Shown: positions 31,729 through 45,019, counted from the first letter of the stretch. The stretch: 64,000 nucleotides of DNA from Odiellus spinosus (GCA_963920705.1 OY987236.1:4946190-5010189); one strand, 5' to 3'. Notes: generated by a model not told the origin, from the sequence alone. Made by a program: numbers and translations.

Positions 31729-34700
31729 ATTTACGAATGAGTATTGAAATGTCTACATTTTTATTTCTTAAAGTCTGTACTGAAGCATTTTCGTAAAAAG
31801 AAAACAAAGGTTTTATCTTTCGGATTGTATTTCTGTAATGTTTATTTTGGATTCAGACCAGACTCTAGAGAAGATAGAAGAAAAGTGTTGGATTATGACG
31901 TCCCAGGTCGTCCCTCAGGTTATAGCTCCCAACACATTTCTAGGAGTACCGCGACCCCGAGGGAAGAAGAGTTTCTAGCCATTTAGTTTTGAATTCTCGA
32001 AAGAAAAAATTTTTTTACGCCGCTGTGAGTATGAAAAAAAGGTGCTAAAAATATTGTCACCCTGGTTTTTTTTTCTAAACGCGGTAGAAAAATGTTTTGG
32101 AAATGGGCCTAGACTTTTTTATGCTAGTTTTTTCTCAAATGGTATAGTCTCACCGTCTCACGCATAGTGCGGTACGCATTTTTACGAACCTACGTCTCAT
32201 TATAATTATAATATCAGAAGGGAAAGATATATCATTTTCTAGCCCCCTTTGACAACTCCCAGTTTTACCCAAGAGAAGGTATAGGATGCAGGGGGGGGGG
32301 GCAGTCACTCAGCGTAATCGGTGTACAGCCTTTAACTTAGACTGTACTAAAGGGATTACGCGTGAACTTTATAATACCTCTCTATGACAGTGCTAAAATG
32401 ATTACACGTAATAAGATTAGGGAATCCGAGAGAGATTCGCCCCTCGATAGGAAGAGACATCTCTAAATTCCATAGATATTTGAACGATCTTTCAGAAATA
32501 CTACTCAATTTCCATTTGAGGTTCATTTAAATTCCGTGACAGCCTCACTTTAAAATTTAATTTATTTTTCAGGAGTGAGGCTTTCTCTTTATCACGATGC
32601 CCACCCTGGCTTAAAATACATCTTTCAGTCGTCTTACGAGTCGTTAAACTTAGTCCGTCTTTTCTTTTGAAAGTTGTTAACGGATTTACCACGGAGTTTA
32701 TAATCAAATAGGCTTAGCAACATCAGTTTTAACCTAGACAAACTGACATCGGGGTACGTGATGGCTACGCTCTGTTTAACGTACGTTAACTAACCGACTT
32801 GGCAACCTATTACGCTTCTTAACCCTCGCGAAATTGATGCCAATGATTGTGATCTCAATTTATCCCGCACCAAATTATACTAAAGTTCTATCTATCTCTA
32901 CTCTAACAACCTTAATTTTGTTGAGCTTCTCTCAATCTCTCTGCTGATAATTCGTAACGGCGGTTTTGATTTTAATATTAACTTATTAAGGGTTAATACG
33001 CGAATAACTTCCCGATTTTACCAAGTAAAAAAAGTCTTGGAAAAAAATTTAAATCCAACGAGTTCTCGAATCCCGGGAAAAAGGGTTGAAGTTTATTTTT
33101 AGAATGAGTTTAAAATTATCTATTTTAACTCGACGGGTCGACGTGGCTCTCTGGTCTAGGGAAAAAAGGAATGAGAAATTTAGACAGGGCAATTTTTGAC
33201 TACGGATTTATGTTATGTTTATAAATTAAAAATAGCGAATTTTCTAGTAAAGGGAAGATGAAATTGATACATTTTTTAATAATTAAGGCAGAACCTTTTT
33301 CCTAACTACCCCTTGAAAATTATCTTTAAAGTTTTAGAGATATTCCTCAAAGGAAGGGAGGTTATATTCCCTTTAAAGAAACATCTAAGGCTAATTTTTT
33401 TAACCTAATTATGAAATCAATTGGTTCGAATTATTGTAGGTTCCGAACCAACAGGCCCTCCAAGTTTATGTTTAGTTACACTCGGGAGTCTAAATAATAT
33501 TTGAAATATACCACCTAGGGCGACGATAAAAATGTTAATTTGATATCTGCTGTTTTTTTATACCACGTGTGTTTCTCTAGTGTTTTTTTTTTTTTTGGAT
33601 TTTTCAATTACAAATTCCGAAAGTCAATATCCAGGAGTAGAGGAAGTTTAAGTCACCCGCGGTGAGAATCTGGCGAAAATACTCTATACTACCTTTTATA
33701 ATAAAAATAAGAATGTCTTACTGATAACAAGAAGTTACGAACAACACCTAGAAAGACTTTAAATGCAATAAACGCGTACAGGATAGCAAACATTTGATAT
33801 TAAATATTAAATAAGTAATCCTACATAAAGTTATTAGATTATATGGTTGTAAACGTCATATAATTGACTCACATTTGAAGATTACACCCCTACGAGTTAC
33901 CGAAGACTCGCCATGATTGGCTATAGGTCCTATTATCCTATATTTTATGACATTTTTTTTTTTTTTTTTTTTTTCAAATATTTATCGAGCATAAATTTTA
34001 AATTTACTTCTACCGAAAAATATCATTGGTTAATTTTTAGTTTCTTAAACCAGCAGCCAATCAAAACCTGGCCGAATATTGCTTAAAAGGGAAGCTAAGG
34101 TACAGGAGTAACGCTAATTAGCCTATTAAGTTACTTATCACTCGTCATTACCAATTTTTATTTAATATTGCACTTTAGGATAATTTCGTTGATTTAAAAT
34201 CAAATGTTTCTGACCATATCTTCTGAAATTCAAGGTGTGGGCCTGCAGCTACTTCCGGGAAGTTAGGGTCTTTTTGATGGGGACCATCAAGACTTGTTCC
34301 AAATAGGTTCAAGATGGACGGACCATGGATAGCAAATTGATGAGCCTATCTTTCAAGGGGGCGACAATATTTTGTTCAACCTACTCTCTATCTCTTGAAT
34401 CGTCTTCTTGGGAGGGTGTTACGAATCTTAGCGGGATTTCTTAGTACACGCGTGTGATGCAGATGTCTAATTCTCACCGGAAGCACCCTTTTGAGTTGAT
34501 AGCGTGTGCTAAAAGCTACGCTACCATTATATCAAATAATCCACCAATACAAGTCTAAAATGAAACCTAGGTTTGAACTCATTATCAACTAAAATTGATT
34601 CAAACTGTTCATTTTGAATTTCGCCAATATCGAGCAACACTCGCGAAGCTAGACTTAGGTTATATTCTAACTATTAACAATTAATAGCGATACCTGGAAC

Positions 34701-34822
34701 GCTAGGCTCGAAACGAACTGTCAAATGAAGTTGAAAACTATTTCAGGTTTTCATAAATGGGGAATTTTTAGTCACTGAATCATTAAAACGTGGAAATACT
34801 TAAACAATCCCCCGTTAATATA

Positions 34823-34867
<45 letters not shown>

Positions 34868-36838
34868 AGCAGGTTTTCTCTTTAGAATTTTGAAAGACAA
34901 AAATTACAGCTATTTTGAGCTGTTTTAATTTTAAGAGTGACGTCACTACCATATTTCAGTGTATAAAATTGGTGATTAAATATTAGTATTGTACATTTCT
35001 CGTTAATTTAACCTGCACTTAAGACACGATTTAAGCACGTTAAGCCTAACAATTGCGTTTAAAAATTAGCGCGCGCGTTTTGTTTCAGTTGCAGTTCATT
35101 ATCCCTTTAAATAAAACCTCTGAACAATGCTTTTCAATGTTAATATAGATTATCCACAAATTTTTTTTAAAAACCTCGTGATATATAAAAGATATTAATC
35201 AAAGTTGAAGAAATGATAAGAAAAAACTTAAAACGGATATTCCAACCCTAAAATTCACAAAATTCATGTTTTTTTAAATAAAAACTGAAGCCAAATCTTT
35301 ACAAACCTAACCTAGAATAAGAAAATGGGACCATTCTTCAAATTTTCGGATATAAAGAACGCGTTATTCCTTAAAATTTTCCTTAACTTTCTAAACAATC
35401 ATCTTTTATATATTTAAAATATAATGGGAGTTCCTTCATAGTTTTTTTTTTTTTAGGAATATGGCCGCTAGGTCCACACGTGCGAGTTTCCAAAGAATTG
35501 AACTCTCAACAATATAATTTCTTTCTAGTAGGCGAGTCTAGTGGGATTACAAGTATACTAGAATGAAGTTCCACTCTGAAAGACATTTAAAGTGACCCTG
35601 TCACATTTTTTAATTAGACCTATATTAAATCATTTTAGTTTTTTCATACTATTAATAACCCATATAAACTAAATCACCCAAAAAAAAGGAGAATTTAAGT
35701 TTTCTAAATTAGTAAAAGTCCTTTGCGATAGTGGGCTAAAGGCCCTCGAAATTAATAATTAATATAGTAGTAAATGTTTCTGGAAAGTGATTGAGGGTAA
35801 ATTTCGAATGAAAGGTGCGACGAAAGTGACCGCTTGAAAAGCTTAACCGCATCATGATTCAAAATGCGCTAGATTTAACTGTGGATTAAATAATAGCCAC
35901 GTGACCATAGTGTTGATGTAGTCTAATTTTTGTTTTCGAGGTTGCGACAATCTTTTGAATCATTCTTTACCGATCTTTCTAAAAATGCTACTCAAATTAA
36001 ATTTGGAATTGGTGAAAAATCTGTGACAACATCACTTTCATGATAAAAAAAAAATGGCAAAAAATATAATATCAGACAAAAAAAGCTTGGGCCGTCTACG
36101 CGTGGGATTATGTTTGTAAAACTACTTTTATCTCCTATTACGATTAATATTAAGTGTTCTTCCGCGTCAGTATTCGATATACAGAGCTTGTGATCAAAGT
36201 TTAGGACTCATGTGGGTAGAGTTTTTATTATAAGAATTATTATTCTTATAAATCTAGTCTGTGGTCACATTCAGTTCAAGTTTGAAGTACTCGCAAAGCC
36301 ATGTTCTATTTATTTAGTATTTAATGTGGAATTTAGTTCGAGAGGGAAGCTTGGTTTTGTACGCGCTTAGAACTCAAAACTGATCAGAGTTCGACGACGC
36401 TTTTCCAGACTACTTTTTGTCCTGATCATATTTTAAATTGTGTATTAATCCGCCCCTACTTAAGTTTGTTACGCAAACTATTTGAGAATATTATGAGAAT
36501 AAGTTTATGTAGGGCCCATCACCACGAGGGATCTCTAAAAGAGATTCCTAATGAATTGTCCGACATTCAAAATTTCAAAGGGATGTCAGACTATGGGATT
36601 TTTTTTTTTATTTATTTTTTTTTTTCATTTTTTGGATGAATATAACTTACCGCCTACATTTTATTTACCAAGTTTTTTACCGATATTAATATTCCTCGTG
36701 ATGTCTACGGATTTGTTAGTAAATTTTTCTTACAGAACTCTAGTTTCTATTACAGGTGTATTTGTAGAAATAATAGCTAAGCCTAATCTGTACCCATTGA
36801 TGAATTTTGAAAGACTATATACTTAATCATAATAATTT
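31460..36838. other. Non-coding stretch upstream of visible FGFR exons
   Basis: Mostly AT-rich sequence without coding signal apart from the possible exon at 31857–31986. It contains homopolymers: A31 at 31698–31728, T22 at 33953–33974, A41 at 34824–34864, and a G run near 32290. I found no convincing FGFR signal-peptide exon here. Confidence 0.5.
31857..31986 (+). CDS. Possible terminal exon of an unidentified + strand gene
   Basis: After a good acceptor (TTTTGGATTCAG|ACC) a phase-2 frame gives 43 codons ending in TAG at 31984–31986, with the look of a polar cytoplasmic tail: DSREDRRKVLDYDVPGR, then Ser/Thr-rich sequence and EEEFLAI. Codon use and GC content rise relative to the flanks exactly between acceptor and stop. 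I do not recognise the protein and see no upstream partner exon. A fragment of a degraded gene, or chance, remains possible. Confidence 0.3.
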
Positions 36839-37232
36839 ATGGACTGAATAAAATGGCCTAAATTAATGTATGGACGGGATAAAACGGTCAAAATTAATTT
36901 ATGGACGGGATAAAACGGTCAAAATTAATTTATGGACGGGATAAAACGGCCAAAATTAATTTATGGACGGGATAAAACGGCCAAAATTAATTTATGGACG
37001 GGATAAAACGGTCAAAATTAATTTATGGACGGGATAAAACGGTCAAAATTACTTTATGGACGGGATAAAACGGTCAAAATTAATTTATGGACGGGATTAA
37101 ACGGCCAAAATTAATTTATAGACGGGATTAAACGGTCAAAACTAATTTATGGACGGGATAAAACGGTCAAAATTAATTTATGGACGAGATAAAACGGTCA
37201 AAATTAATTTATGGACGGGATAAAACGGTCGA
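36839..37232 (+). repeat. 31-bp minisatellite (~12.7 copies)
   Basis: Tandem 31-bp unit containing TTTATGGACGGGATAAAACG then GTCAAAATTAA, with a diverged first copy and scattered single-base changes (CGGCC for CGGTC, GGATTAAA for GGATAAAA). It is unrelated in sequence to the satellite at the left of the window. Confidence 0.95.
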
Positions 37233-37239
37233 AAAATGT

Positions 37240-39944
37240 TTTGAAATAACCAAAATCTAAAAAATATACCCAATTAACGTTTTTGTGAGAACAGGACCGA
37301 GATTTGTCGAACTTTTGGAAATATATGGAAATCTTAATTTTAATTATTCACCGCGAATTGATTTAAAATATAATTTAAGCATAATCTTACATAATCAAGG
37401 ACTGAGGAGATGGGAAAGAAATCAAAAGCGCCGAAATACTAGAATGGAGTACGGGAAAATAAATTATCAACGGCTTAGAAATAAATACCGCCCTGAATTT
37501 CAGTTTCAAAAGCAATTAATTTCAGAAAAAGAGCGCTTTTGTTGGGAAGATTTAGTGCTAATATTTTATACTCCAAATAGAATCTTTGAAGTTTAATTTC
37601 GAAACTCAACAAATAAGGTTTTTTTTCCCATGAGAATTTTTTTTTTTAATAATATCATAAGTTCATCATCTCTAATCGTTACAAAGTTGTCTTATTCGTT
37701 AATTAAAACAACGATTTCTTCCAAGATAAGAAAAAGGATGAATGATTTTAATACCCAAGATTTTCGAGGAACGAGTGGTCCTAGGTTTAAAATATTTACA
37801 TCTCTATCAAGGCTGCAAATATGACCTTAAATAAAGCTTAGATTTCTTACGAGAATTGAATATCTTGTTGGATTGCCACAAACATTAGTATATTATATCA
37901 ACAAATGACGCCTACCTTAGTATATAACGATTAATAAAAAAACCTGGTGTTCATAAGCGTCCTCTCACGGCAAACAGTCCGGGTAAAATAATAAACTAAT
38001 CAAACCACGAGTGCGTCTCCTTATTCTCCATCCATAGCAGAAACTTCACGAGGTTTTGTTAGTTACCGCATTTGCCAATGTTTGCCGTTAGAGGACGTTA
38101 ATGGATACCAGGTTTTATTATTCATCTTTATCTGTTAAGATAATTTTAAGAATTAAGTATCATGATTAAAAATATATAAAGTTACTAAAGATTCATCTGA
38201 TTTTTTATATTTTAAAGTAATATTGGGCAAAATTCGAAATCTGTATCAGTCTCCATAACTCTTATTACATAAAATAATTTAAGACACTTTTCCTTGAAAA
38301 ACGAAAACGTCCATTCGTTAAGCCTAATGTCCGTCGGCATATTTCAAAAAGATCTTTTCAATTTACTGTTTTTCAAAGTTATATCTTGAAAATAACATTC
38401 AACCCTCGCCATTTGAAAAAAAAAAGTCTGGACAATTCATTTCAACTATGAAGTCTGGAATTATTATAAAATTTTTTGTTACGCTTTAGAAAATTACGTC
38501 ACGTGGTTTGAAGGAAAAAAATAATTAAAATGGATAACCTCTAAGACATCCTAATGAGTTCTCGAGCTACAAAGAAAGCACGCGTTTGCATTCTCTTGCC
38601 TTTTTCATACAAATAATAGGGCGGCCATAATCATGGATTAATTAAAGGGAATATGAAACTAAAAGAAAATATATATTTAGTTTTAAATAACATTTTCATT
38701 TTACGTCCAATATCTTAGACATCATTTTAATTTTATATCATAGTAAAAATATTTTATTTTCCCTTTTCGAGTGTGTTGATTCTTAATTTGTACAGTGGTT
38801 TTGTCTGAGCAAGTATAGACGTGGACATGAAGGCGGAATAATTACTAATGTATTGTTGCCTAATTACCCCAGCGCGTGTTTCTAAGAGTCAAGAAAAGAA
38901 CTCCTCTTGATGATGGCATTTCCAGAAAAGGACCGCTTATAAAATTTATATGAAACTCGGGTTTTTATCCGCACTTTTGTTTAAAAAAAAATAATTATGG
39001 AATTAGAGAAAACTCAAGAGAGCTCTCGACGTAATTTAAACTCGTTTTTCTAAATTACAAACATGTAAACAGAACAATACGGGTGTTTTAAAATTGAAAT
39101 TATATAGGGTGTTAACACAATCTTCGAATTAATACAGCCAAAGGCAGGGTACTACCGATTTCTTAGAAGATAGGAGTATTCGAATGAGGAAGTGCTAAAA
39201 ACAGATTCACGCATTCCATGGTGTTAATGATGTTTAAAACAAATTATAATAATATTTTAAATTTTGGTTGACTTTAGGTTATTTAATCAGGTCTATTTGG
39301 TTGAATTATGTTAGAATTTTCAAATTCAGATCATTGATTTTTCCCGCTTAATCTTTTGAGCGTAAAAAAAAATCTCAATTTATTTTTGGGATTTTGCTGA
39401 ACAACTCATAAAAAAATTAACTTCACATAAATTTTTCTGTATTCTGGGAATTCGTCTACAGCCTTGAACCAATTTCTTTAAAATCTATCGTTTACCTTAT
39501 CGATATGAAAAGCCAGCTGTCATAGTTCAAATCCTTAGCGCAAATTACGAAGTAATATGTTGAAATAGTATTATTTTCAAGTCTAGCTGCAACCCGCTTG
39601 TGAAATACAGCGACCTTATCAAACTTGACACCCGTTGATTCAAAAAGGAAAAAATGAAGATGCTTTTAGTTAAGAATAGTATTGATTAACTACTAGTAAT
39701 AGTTCGCAAACAATATATTTGATAAACGAATCTAATCGTAGATTAAAACCTTCGGGATTTATATATAAATGGTTCGAGTCTTCTTTTGAGATTAACAACT
39801 CATTAGGCAACTTGAATCAACCTCTTGATAAATTAATAAAATTTAAATAATCCCTGGTTTAATAAAAAGCGAGATTCAAATTCGGAAACTTGACTCTCGA
39901 AGCCACGTCACCTTATTGGTCGGATTGATATCCTTCAACCGAAA
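37240..39944. other. Non-coding stretch upstream of the Mesh-like gene
   Basis: AT-rich DNA; the short open frames (for example 37285–37596) show no family resemblance. It should contain the Mesh-like promoter near its right end. A possible small foldback begins at TTAAAGGGAATATGAAAC (about 38642). Confidence 0.45.
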
Positions 39945-40038
39945 ATGCGATTAAAAGAGACATTCAATTTGTTTAATGGACTTCTAATATTAGCGTTTTT
40001 AAGTCAAAATGTTGATGCTAATATTTCCGAGTCGTCAG
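39945..40038 (+). CDS. mesh: Mesh-like gene exon 1 with signal peptide
   Basis: The ATG at 39945 opens a signal peptide (MRLKETFNLF, then NGLLILAFLSQNVDA) and the exon ends TCAG|GTAAGT in phase 1. It joins exon 2 at 40380, which begins EAPTKYEPYVNN. The start is chosen because the hydrophobic leader precedes the first conserved extracellular sequence. Confidence 0.85.
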
Positions 40039-43000
40039 GTAAGTAATCGTAAAATAAGAAGCTAATACACAATTGGGCCTTTTTCTTACAGCTTTGGTTG
40101 TAAACATCGTGCGCTTTTTGGGGTTAAATATCACCCTCACACCCCCCGTCCAATAATAATTGGGCATAGTTAAGTTTTACGTCATCAATTTTAATTAGCT
40201 ATATACAAAATAATCACTAAATATGCCTAGATTGCGCGTGACGTCGGTTTTACTTTTTATTTCATTGTACTCCCATAGAATAACAAAATGAATTGGTTTT
40301 CCCAATGAGGAAAAATCTTCCAGATGATCAAAATTCTTTCTGAATTCGAATCAAAATACATTTTATTTTCGGTTTTTAGAGGCACCCACAAAGTACGAGC
40401 CATACGTAAACAATCCACCTGGTCTGGACGAAGAGAGGGCCAAGTTGATGTACCCTTACGAGCAGAAGGATTGGCTCAACATCAGCAACGTCCGACCCAT
40501 GCACAACGCCCAGTTCCAGTTCAGGCTGCCCTTCTTCGGATTCAGCTACACTTATATGCTCGTACGATCAAATAAATAATGACGCTAAGCTAATTGAGCG
40601 AACGTAGATAAATCATGGAGAAATAATAGAAAGGGATTACCATACGTGGTGAAATGGGTAGGTGGAAGGAAATGAACTATTTTCTTCCCCTATTGAGACG
40701 ATTTAATACTTCTCAGAGGGTTTCAGAAACAAGTATCAATGAAATGAAATTTATGTCATTCAAGGACCCCGTTACGTGTTAATACCTCGCTGGATTCGGG
40801 GGTAAACATTTCCGCATCCAAATTACACTGTTCCTCACGCATGGCATTCCCCTCTGTATTATTATCTCCGAGACTCTTATTTACCGTTAACTCGGCGGAC
40901 TATAATTAATGTGGTAACATACATTGGCGTACATATTCCGATTCTTAGGTTAACAAGAACGGTTACATCTCGTTCAACCGAGGTTTGATGTCGTACGAAT
41001 TCCCTATCAATTTCCCCGCGAGAGTCAAGGATACGAACAGAGAAGAAGATCCTTCGATCATTGCGCCCTGGCTGGCGGAACAGGAAGTACCCAGAAACGT
41101 TGAAGGTAACCCCTTTAAGATATTCCCGATAGTATATTTCGTTACTAATCTAACCTGGGGTTATTTTGTTGTTGGGAAACAGGAGCGGGTTTGTACTTTA
41201 GGGTCATTGATGTCGACAAGGAAACGAATCCAACTTTGAAAGAAAAAATATACAGGGACTTCCGGGAAGGAATGATTGGAGCCGCTGATTTCAACCCGAA
41301 ACAAGTCGTCATAGTAACCTGGAAAAACTTGACATTCGCCAATCCTCAGCCATCCCGGCTACTAGTACGTCACCAGAAGGCGTTTGGGTTATTGAAATTC
41401 GTATTTTAATTGGCTTACTTTTTCCTTAGACTAACACGTACCAAGCGGTTATCGCTACTGACGAAATGAGAACTTATGCTATGTTCAACTACGAATGGAT
41501 AACTTGGACAACACACTTGGATAACTTCGAAGGAGTAAAAGGACCCCAAGCTTTCGTAAGTCTCGTTCCTGCCTCAGCTCGCTACGAATTTTTAAATCTT
41601 AAAAAGGGTTTAACGAATTATAGGTGGGATTCAACGCTGGTAACGAAACCAGGGCTTTCGAATTTCGCCCATATTCACAAAACCCCCGCATTAAAACTCT
41701 CCCGGAAAGAGGTTTCGCCAACGGCCTCAACGGCAGATACCTTTTTCAAATAGACGAAGAAATCTGGTCTGGATCTTGCGTAGAAAGAGGTAATTAAGAA
41801 ATCACCCATCCAATTAATTCTTACAAGTACTCTAATACTAACGGTTTTGTTAAGAACTGGACTTGAATTGGAACGACCGATCATTGACTTTCTTCCCGCG
41901 TTACGGCAGCATGTTGGGAGGCACCTTGGTCAACATCACAGGGCCCTGTCTTGGATCCCTAAGCAACGAGAAAACAATCATCGTCAAATTCGACTTCATC
42001 AATGTAGAATGCAGCGTCCGAGGGCCGAACCACGCTACTTGCGTATCACCGCCCATCATGTACCATGGATATATCGACATCGCCACCGGACTCGACGAGA
42101 ATTCATTGCTCTACCGCGGAAAGTGGTACATTCGTAAGTACAAACGAAAAAAAATCCAATTTGAAATCTATAAATACCGGTTTGTACATCAGAACCGCCG
42201 GAAATTTCGAGAGAGCAACTTTTGATCAGCGGAAACAACGACAGAGAAGAGGATCCCGAGACGTTGGACATATCTTGGCGCTCTACAGATCTAACTTGGC
42301 ACGAAAATGCTCAAGTGCAACTTCACCTCTGGGGCTACAGGTAACCCCTTCATGGCCAACGCCGAACCGAAGCGTAGGAGATAATGCCACCGTTTTAAAT
42401 AATTGTAGGGAAACAGATTCGTATCCGGCGCTGACTCATATAACCAAACTGGCTACCGGACTGAAAATCGCTGACAAACGCTACGAACTCCTCGTTAACC
42501 AATTCCACAACCAAACCGATTACGGAAAGCAAGATTTGACCTTCGGATTCATCAGCATGAACTTGACCGAAGCAAAGAACGCACTCGGAACCGAACTTAA
42601 CGTTTCCCCGTAAGTATAGAGCGATATACTGGTCAAAGAATGGTAATCAACAATGATTATCCTTTTTAAGTGTACTTTGGTCTCGACCGATGCCCTTGGC
42701 TTGGTACTTCAAACGCCAATGGGATCGAGCCAATGGAGAGAACGAATGGAAGGACAAGTTCTGCGAAGCCTGGCAACAGAAGGAACGAAACTCTGGTAAA
42801 TTCGCTGACAGCAACATCCAGTGTCCTTGCACTTTGCAACAAGCTGAACTGGACCGGGGAAGATACGTCCCCGACGTTCAATGCAACGTCATCGACCGAG
42901 ATTGCGACGTCTTTCACCAGGGAGCCTATCATTGCGTCGTGTCCGGAAGACCCGCGTAAGTTTCGTATGACAAAGTGGACTTTTTCAACAATGTTCAAAA

Positions 43001-44938
43001 TGAGACTGCTAATTTACGAACCCAAATCCCGCAGGGTTAATGGTGCGGGCCAAAAATGTTGTTACGATGACCGAGGCGAATTGATACGGACGGCTGATTC
43101 AATTTACGGCGGAACAGCGACCAGAGCCTTCAAATTCGGAAAACAACCTTACAGAAAAAGTATGACGGTGAGTACCGAAAAAATTCCCGCAGCTCTCATC
43201 TTCGAACTAAATGGTATATTCATTCAGGTTCCTTCTTTGTCGAACTGGTTGCACGACGTTGCACCGTTCTTCTTCTGTTGCAAATGGCAAGAGGACAACG
43301 AGAACTCCGATTCGTGCGCCATGTACAAGAACTTGAGGACGTCGCAGGATTGCTCCTCTTACAAGTCACCGGGAGTCGGTGAGAAAAATAATTTTAACTT
43401 AAGACGAGAGCGTCAATTAAAGACATTTTTCTTATCCGCAGCTAGTGTTTATGGTGACCCTCACTTTCTTACCTTCGACCGGTTGAACTATACCTACAAC
43501 GGAAAGGGTGAATTCGTCCTCTCAAGAGTTAACGACGATGTTCACAAACTGGACGTGCAAGCCCGTTTCGAACAGATTCCAAAGGCCCATTTTCTAGGTG
43601 ACCGACCGCGCATTTTTTTAACTCCATTTCGAGAACAGTTTAGAAAAACTGGTATATTTCAGATCCCGCGATCAAAGGAACGGCTCTAACGGCCATCTCT
43701 ATGCGAGAAAACCTTTCGAGCATCGTGGAATTCCGTCTTCGACCAAACGCGGCCCGTTGGCGTTACCAATTATACGTCATCGTCGATAAAGAATACGTTT
43801 TCTTTTGGGACGATTCGATGAGTATTCAACAATTCCGTGGAGTGACGTTGTACCAGACGGTCGGTACTTATAACATGTCTCGCATCGTGGCCATGTTCGA
43901 CTCGGGTGCGGGAATCGAAGTAAGTTCGGGCAACGGATTCATGTCAGCCCACGTCTTCCTGCCTTACACCTTCCTGAACAAGACCAAAGGATTGATGGGA
44001 AAATGGTCCGAAGACAAGGAAGACGAGTTCACTGGCGTCGATGGATTAATTAGTTTAGACCCGAGCGCCTCTTCCAAAGAAATATACGAACAATTTGGAT
44101 CGCAATGTAAGCGAAGAAGCTTAGACCTTAAAAACAAATACCGAACCAACATGTGTTTTAAATAATTTGTTACGTTTTAGATCGACTTTCGGAAAAGGAT
44201 CAACCGAACTTGGGTTCTTCGCTGTTTTACCACGACTCTTTACCCTTATCTGCATACGATGATCCAAATTTCCAGCCGGAACTGCAAGAACCTCTACCGA
44301 TACCAGAAAACTTTATCCCTACCAAAGTCGACGAAGTAAGAACTTGCCTTTTCCAAAAAAAAAAGAGGCTAATAAGCTAATTAGATAATCTCTTATTTGT
44401 AGATTTGTGGTAATTCAGTTCCTTGTCGATACGATTTGATCGTGACCACAGACCTTAATTGGGCCTTATCCACCAAGGCTCAGGAATGGGCAGCCGACGA
44501 ACTATGGCTCGATGTCAACCAATATGGTAAGTTATATTCTAGCTGAACGTATAGTATTCGGATCTAACGAGTACATCTTCGCGATTCGCAGTGGTCAGAT
44601 GTCCCTCTTTGCCCAAACCCCGGCACGGACGCAAAAGCGAATTGAGATATTTCGTCGGTTCGGTGATCAGATTCACTTGCGACGACGGCTACCATTTGAC
44701 CGGAACCCAGGTTAGGAGGTGTGGAGAAAATGGACTCTGGTCTTGGGGTATCGATGCCGAATGTGTCGGTAAGTATCGAAGTAAGGTAGACCCCATGGTC
44801 GCTACTGGACATAACCCCAGGAAAAACGCCGAATAGATTTCAAAGATTTGATCATTTGAATTCGATTTAATAGTTACATTTGTTTTATTTAATTTAGCGG
44901 AAACAAGTTACCGGGCTAAAATCGAAGCAGCGCCTTGA
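39945..44938 (+). CDS. mesh: Mesh-like protein (signal peptide, NIDO, E-set, AMOP, VWD, sushi)
   Basis: Eighteen exons, all GT–AG with matching phases: 39945–40038, 40380–40561, 40949–41105, 41183–41364, 41430–41555, 41624–41789, 41855–42133, 42193–42340, 42409–42609, 42671–42955, 43035–43167, 43228–43378, 43442–43597, 43663–44106, 44181–44335, 44403–44526, 44592–44768, 44898–44938. They total 3,201 nt, or 1,066 aa. The order is signal peptide (1–~25), NIDO (~125–295), E-set (~310–395), AMOP (~515–625), VWD (~703–890), sushi (~995–1053). In insects Mesh is a smooth septate-junction protein of gut epithelia; vertebrate SUSD2 and MUC4 share parts of the architecture. Mesh is normally single-pass; here the frame stops 13 residues after the sushi domain without a membrane helix. 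A poly(A) signal AATAAA lies at 44993–44998. Confidence 0.9.
40949..41789 (+). CDS. mesh: Mesh-like exons 3–6, NIDO domain
   Basis: Four exons encode the nidogen-type extracellular region. Recognisable pieces are SIIAPWLAEQ, GLYFRVIDVD, AADFNPKQVVIVTWKN, TYQAVIATDEMRTYAMFNY, GPQAFVGFNAGNETRAF and NGLNGRYLFQIDEE. Introns are short (60–80 bp), unlike the long FGFR introns. Confidence 0.88.
42671..43167 (+). CDS. mesh: Mesh-like exons 10–11, AMOP domain
   Basis: Cys-rich segment typical of AMOP: KFCEAWQQKE, IQCPCTLQQAELDRGRYVPD, then DCDVFHQGAYHCV, and QKCCYDDRGELI across the exon 10/11 junction. AMOP domains occur in adhesion proteins including Mesh, SUSD2 and MUC4. Confidence 0.9.
43442..44106 (+). 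CDS. mesh: Mesh-like exons 13–14, von Willebrand D domain
   Basis: VWD signature YGDPHFLTFDRLNYTYNGKG at the start of exon 13, continuing through the 444-nt exon 14 (IEVSSGNGFMSAHVFLP, KTKGLMGKWSEDKEDEF). GLMG followed by acidic residues is the usual end of a VWD domain. Confidence 0.93.
44592..44768 (+). CDS. mesh: Mesh-like exon 17, sushi domain
   Basis: One exon encodes a single CCP/sushi module with the four expected cysteines: RCPSLPKPRHGRK, FTCDDGYHLTGTQ, VRRCGENGLWSW and DAECV. Confidence 0.93.
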
Positions 44939-44992
44939 ACATCCTCATTCCCATCATCATCCGCGGGTACCCAGTGACCATTATAACGTATT

Positions 44993-44998
44993 AATAAA
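44993..44998 (+). terminator. Poly(A) signal of the Mesh-like gene
   Basis: Canonical AATAAA 55 bp after the predicted stop codon, placing the transcript end near 45,010–45,020. Confidence 0.7.
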
Positions 44999-45019
44999 GG
45001 GCAAATCTCGACAATTATG

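Noticed and set aside
37285-37596. 103-aa + strand frame after the minisatellite
   Set aside because: No recognised family, no splice or promoter context, and AT-rich composition typical of chance frames here.
40324-40575. 83-aa + strand frame overlapping Mesh-like exon 2
   Set aside because: A shadow frame: the real reading of 40380–40561 in phase 1 gives conserved Mesh sequence (KLMYPYEQKDW, FRLPFFGFSYTYM).
41901-42998. Minus-strand frames antisense to Mesh-like exons
   Set aside because: They mirror coding exons whose + strand phases and splice sites all agree; no independent support.
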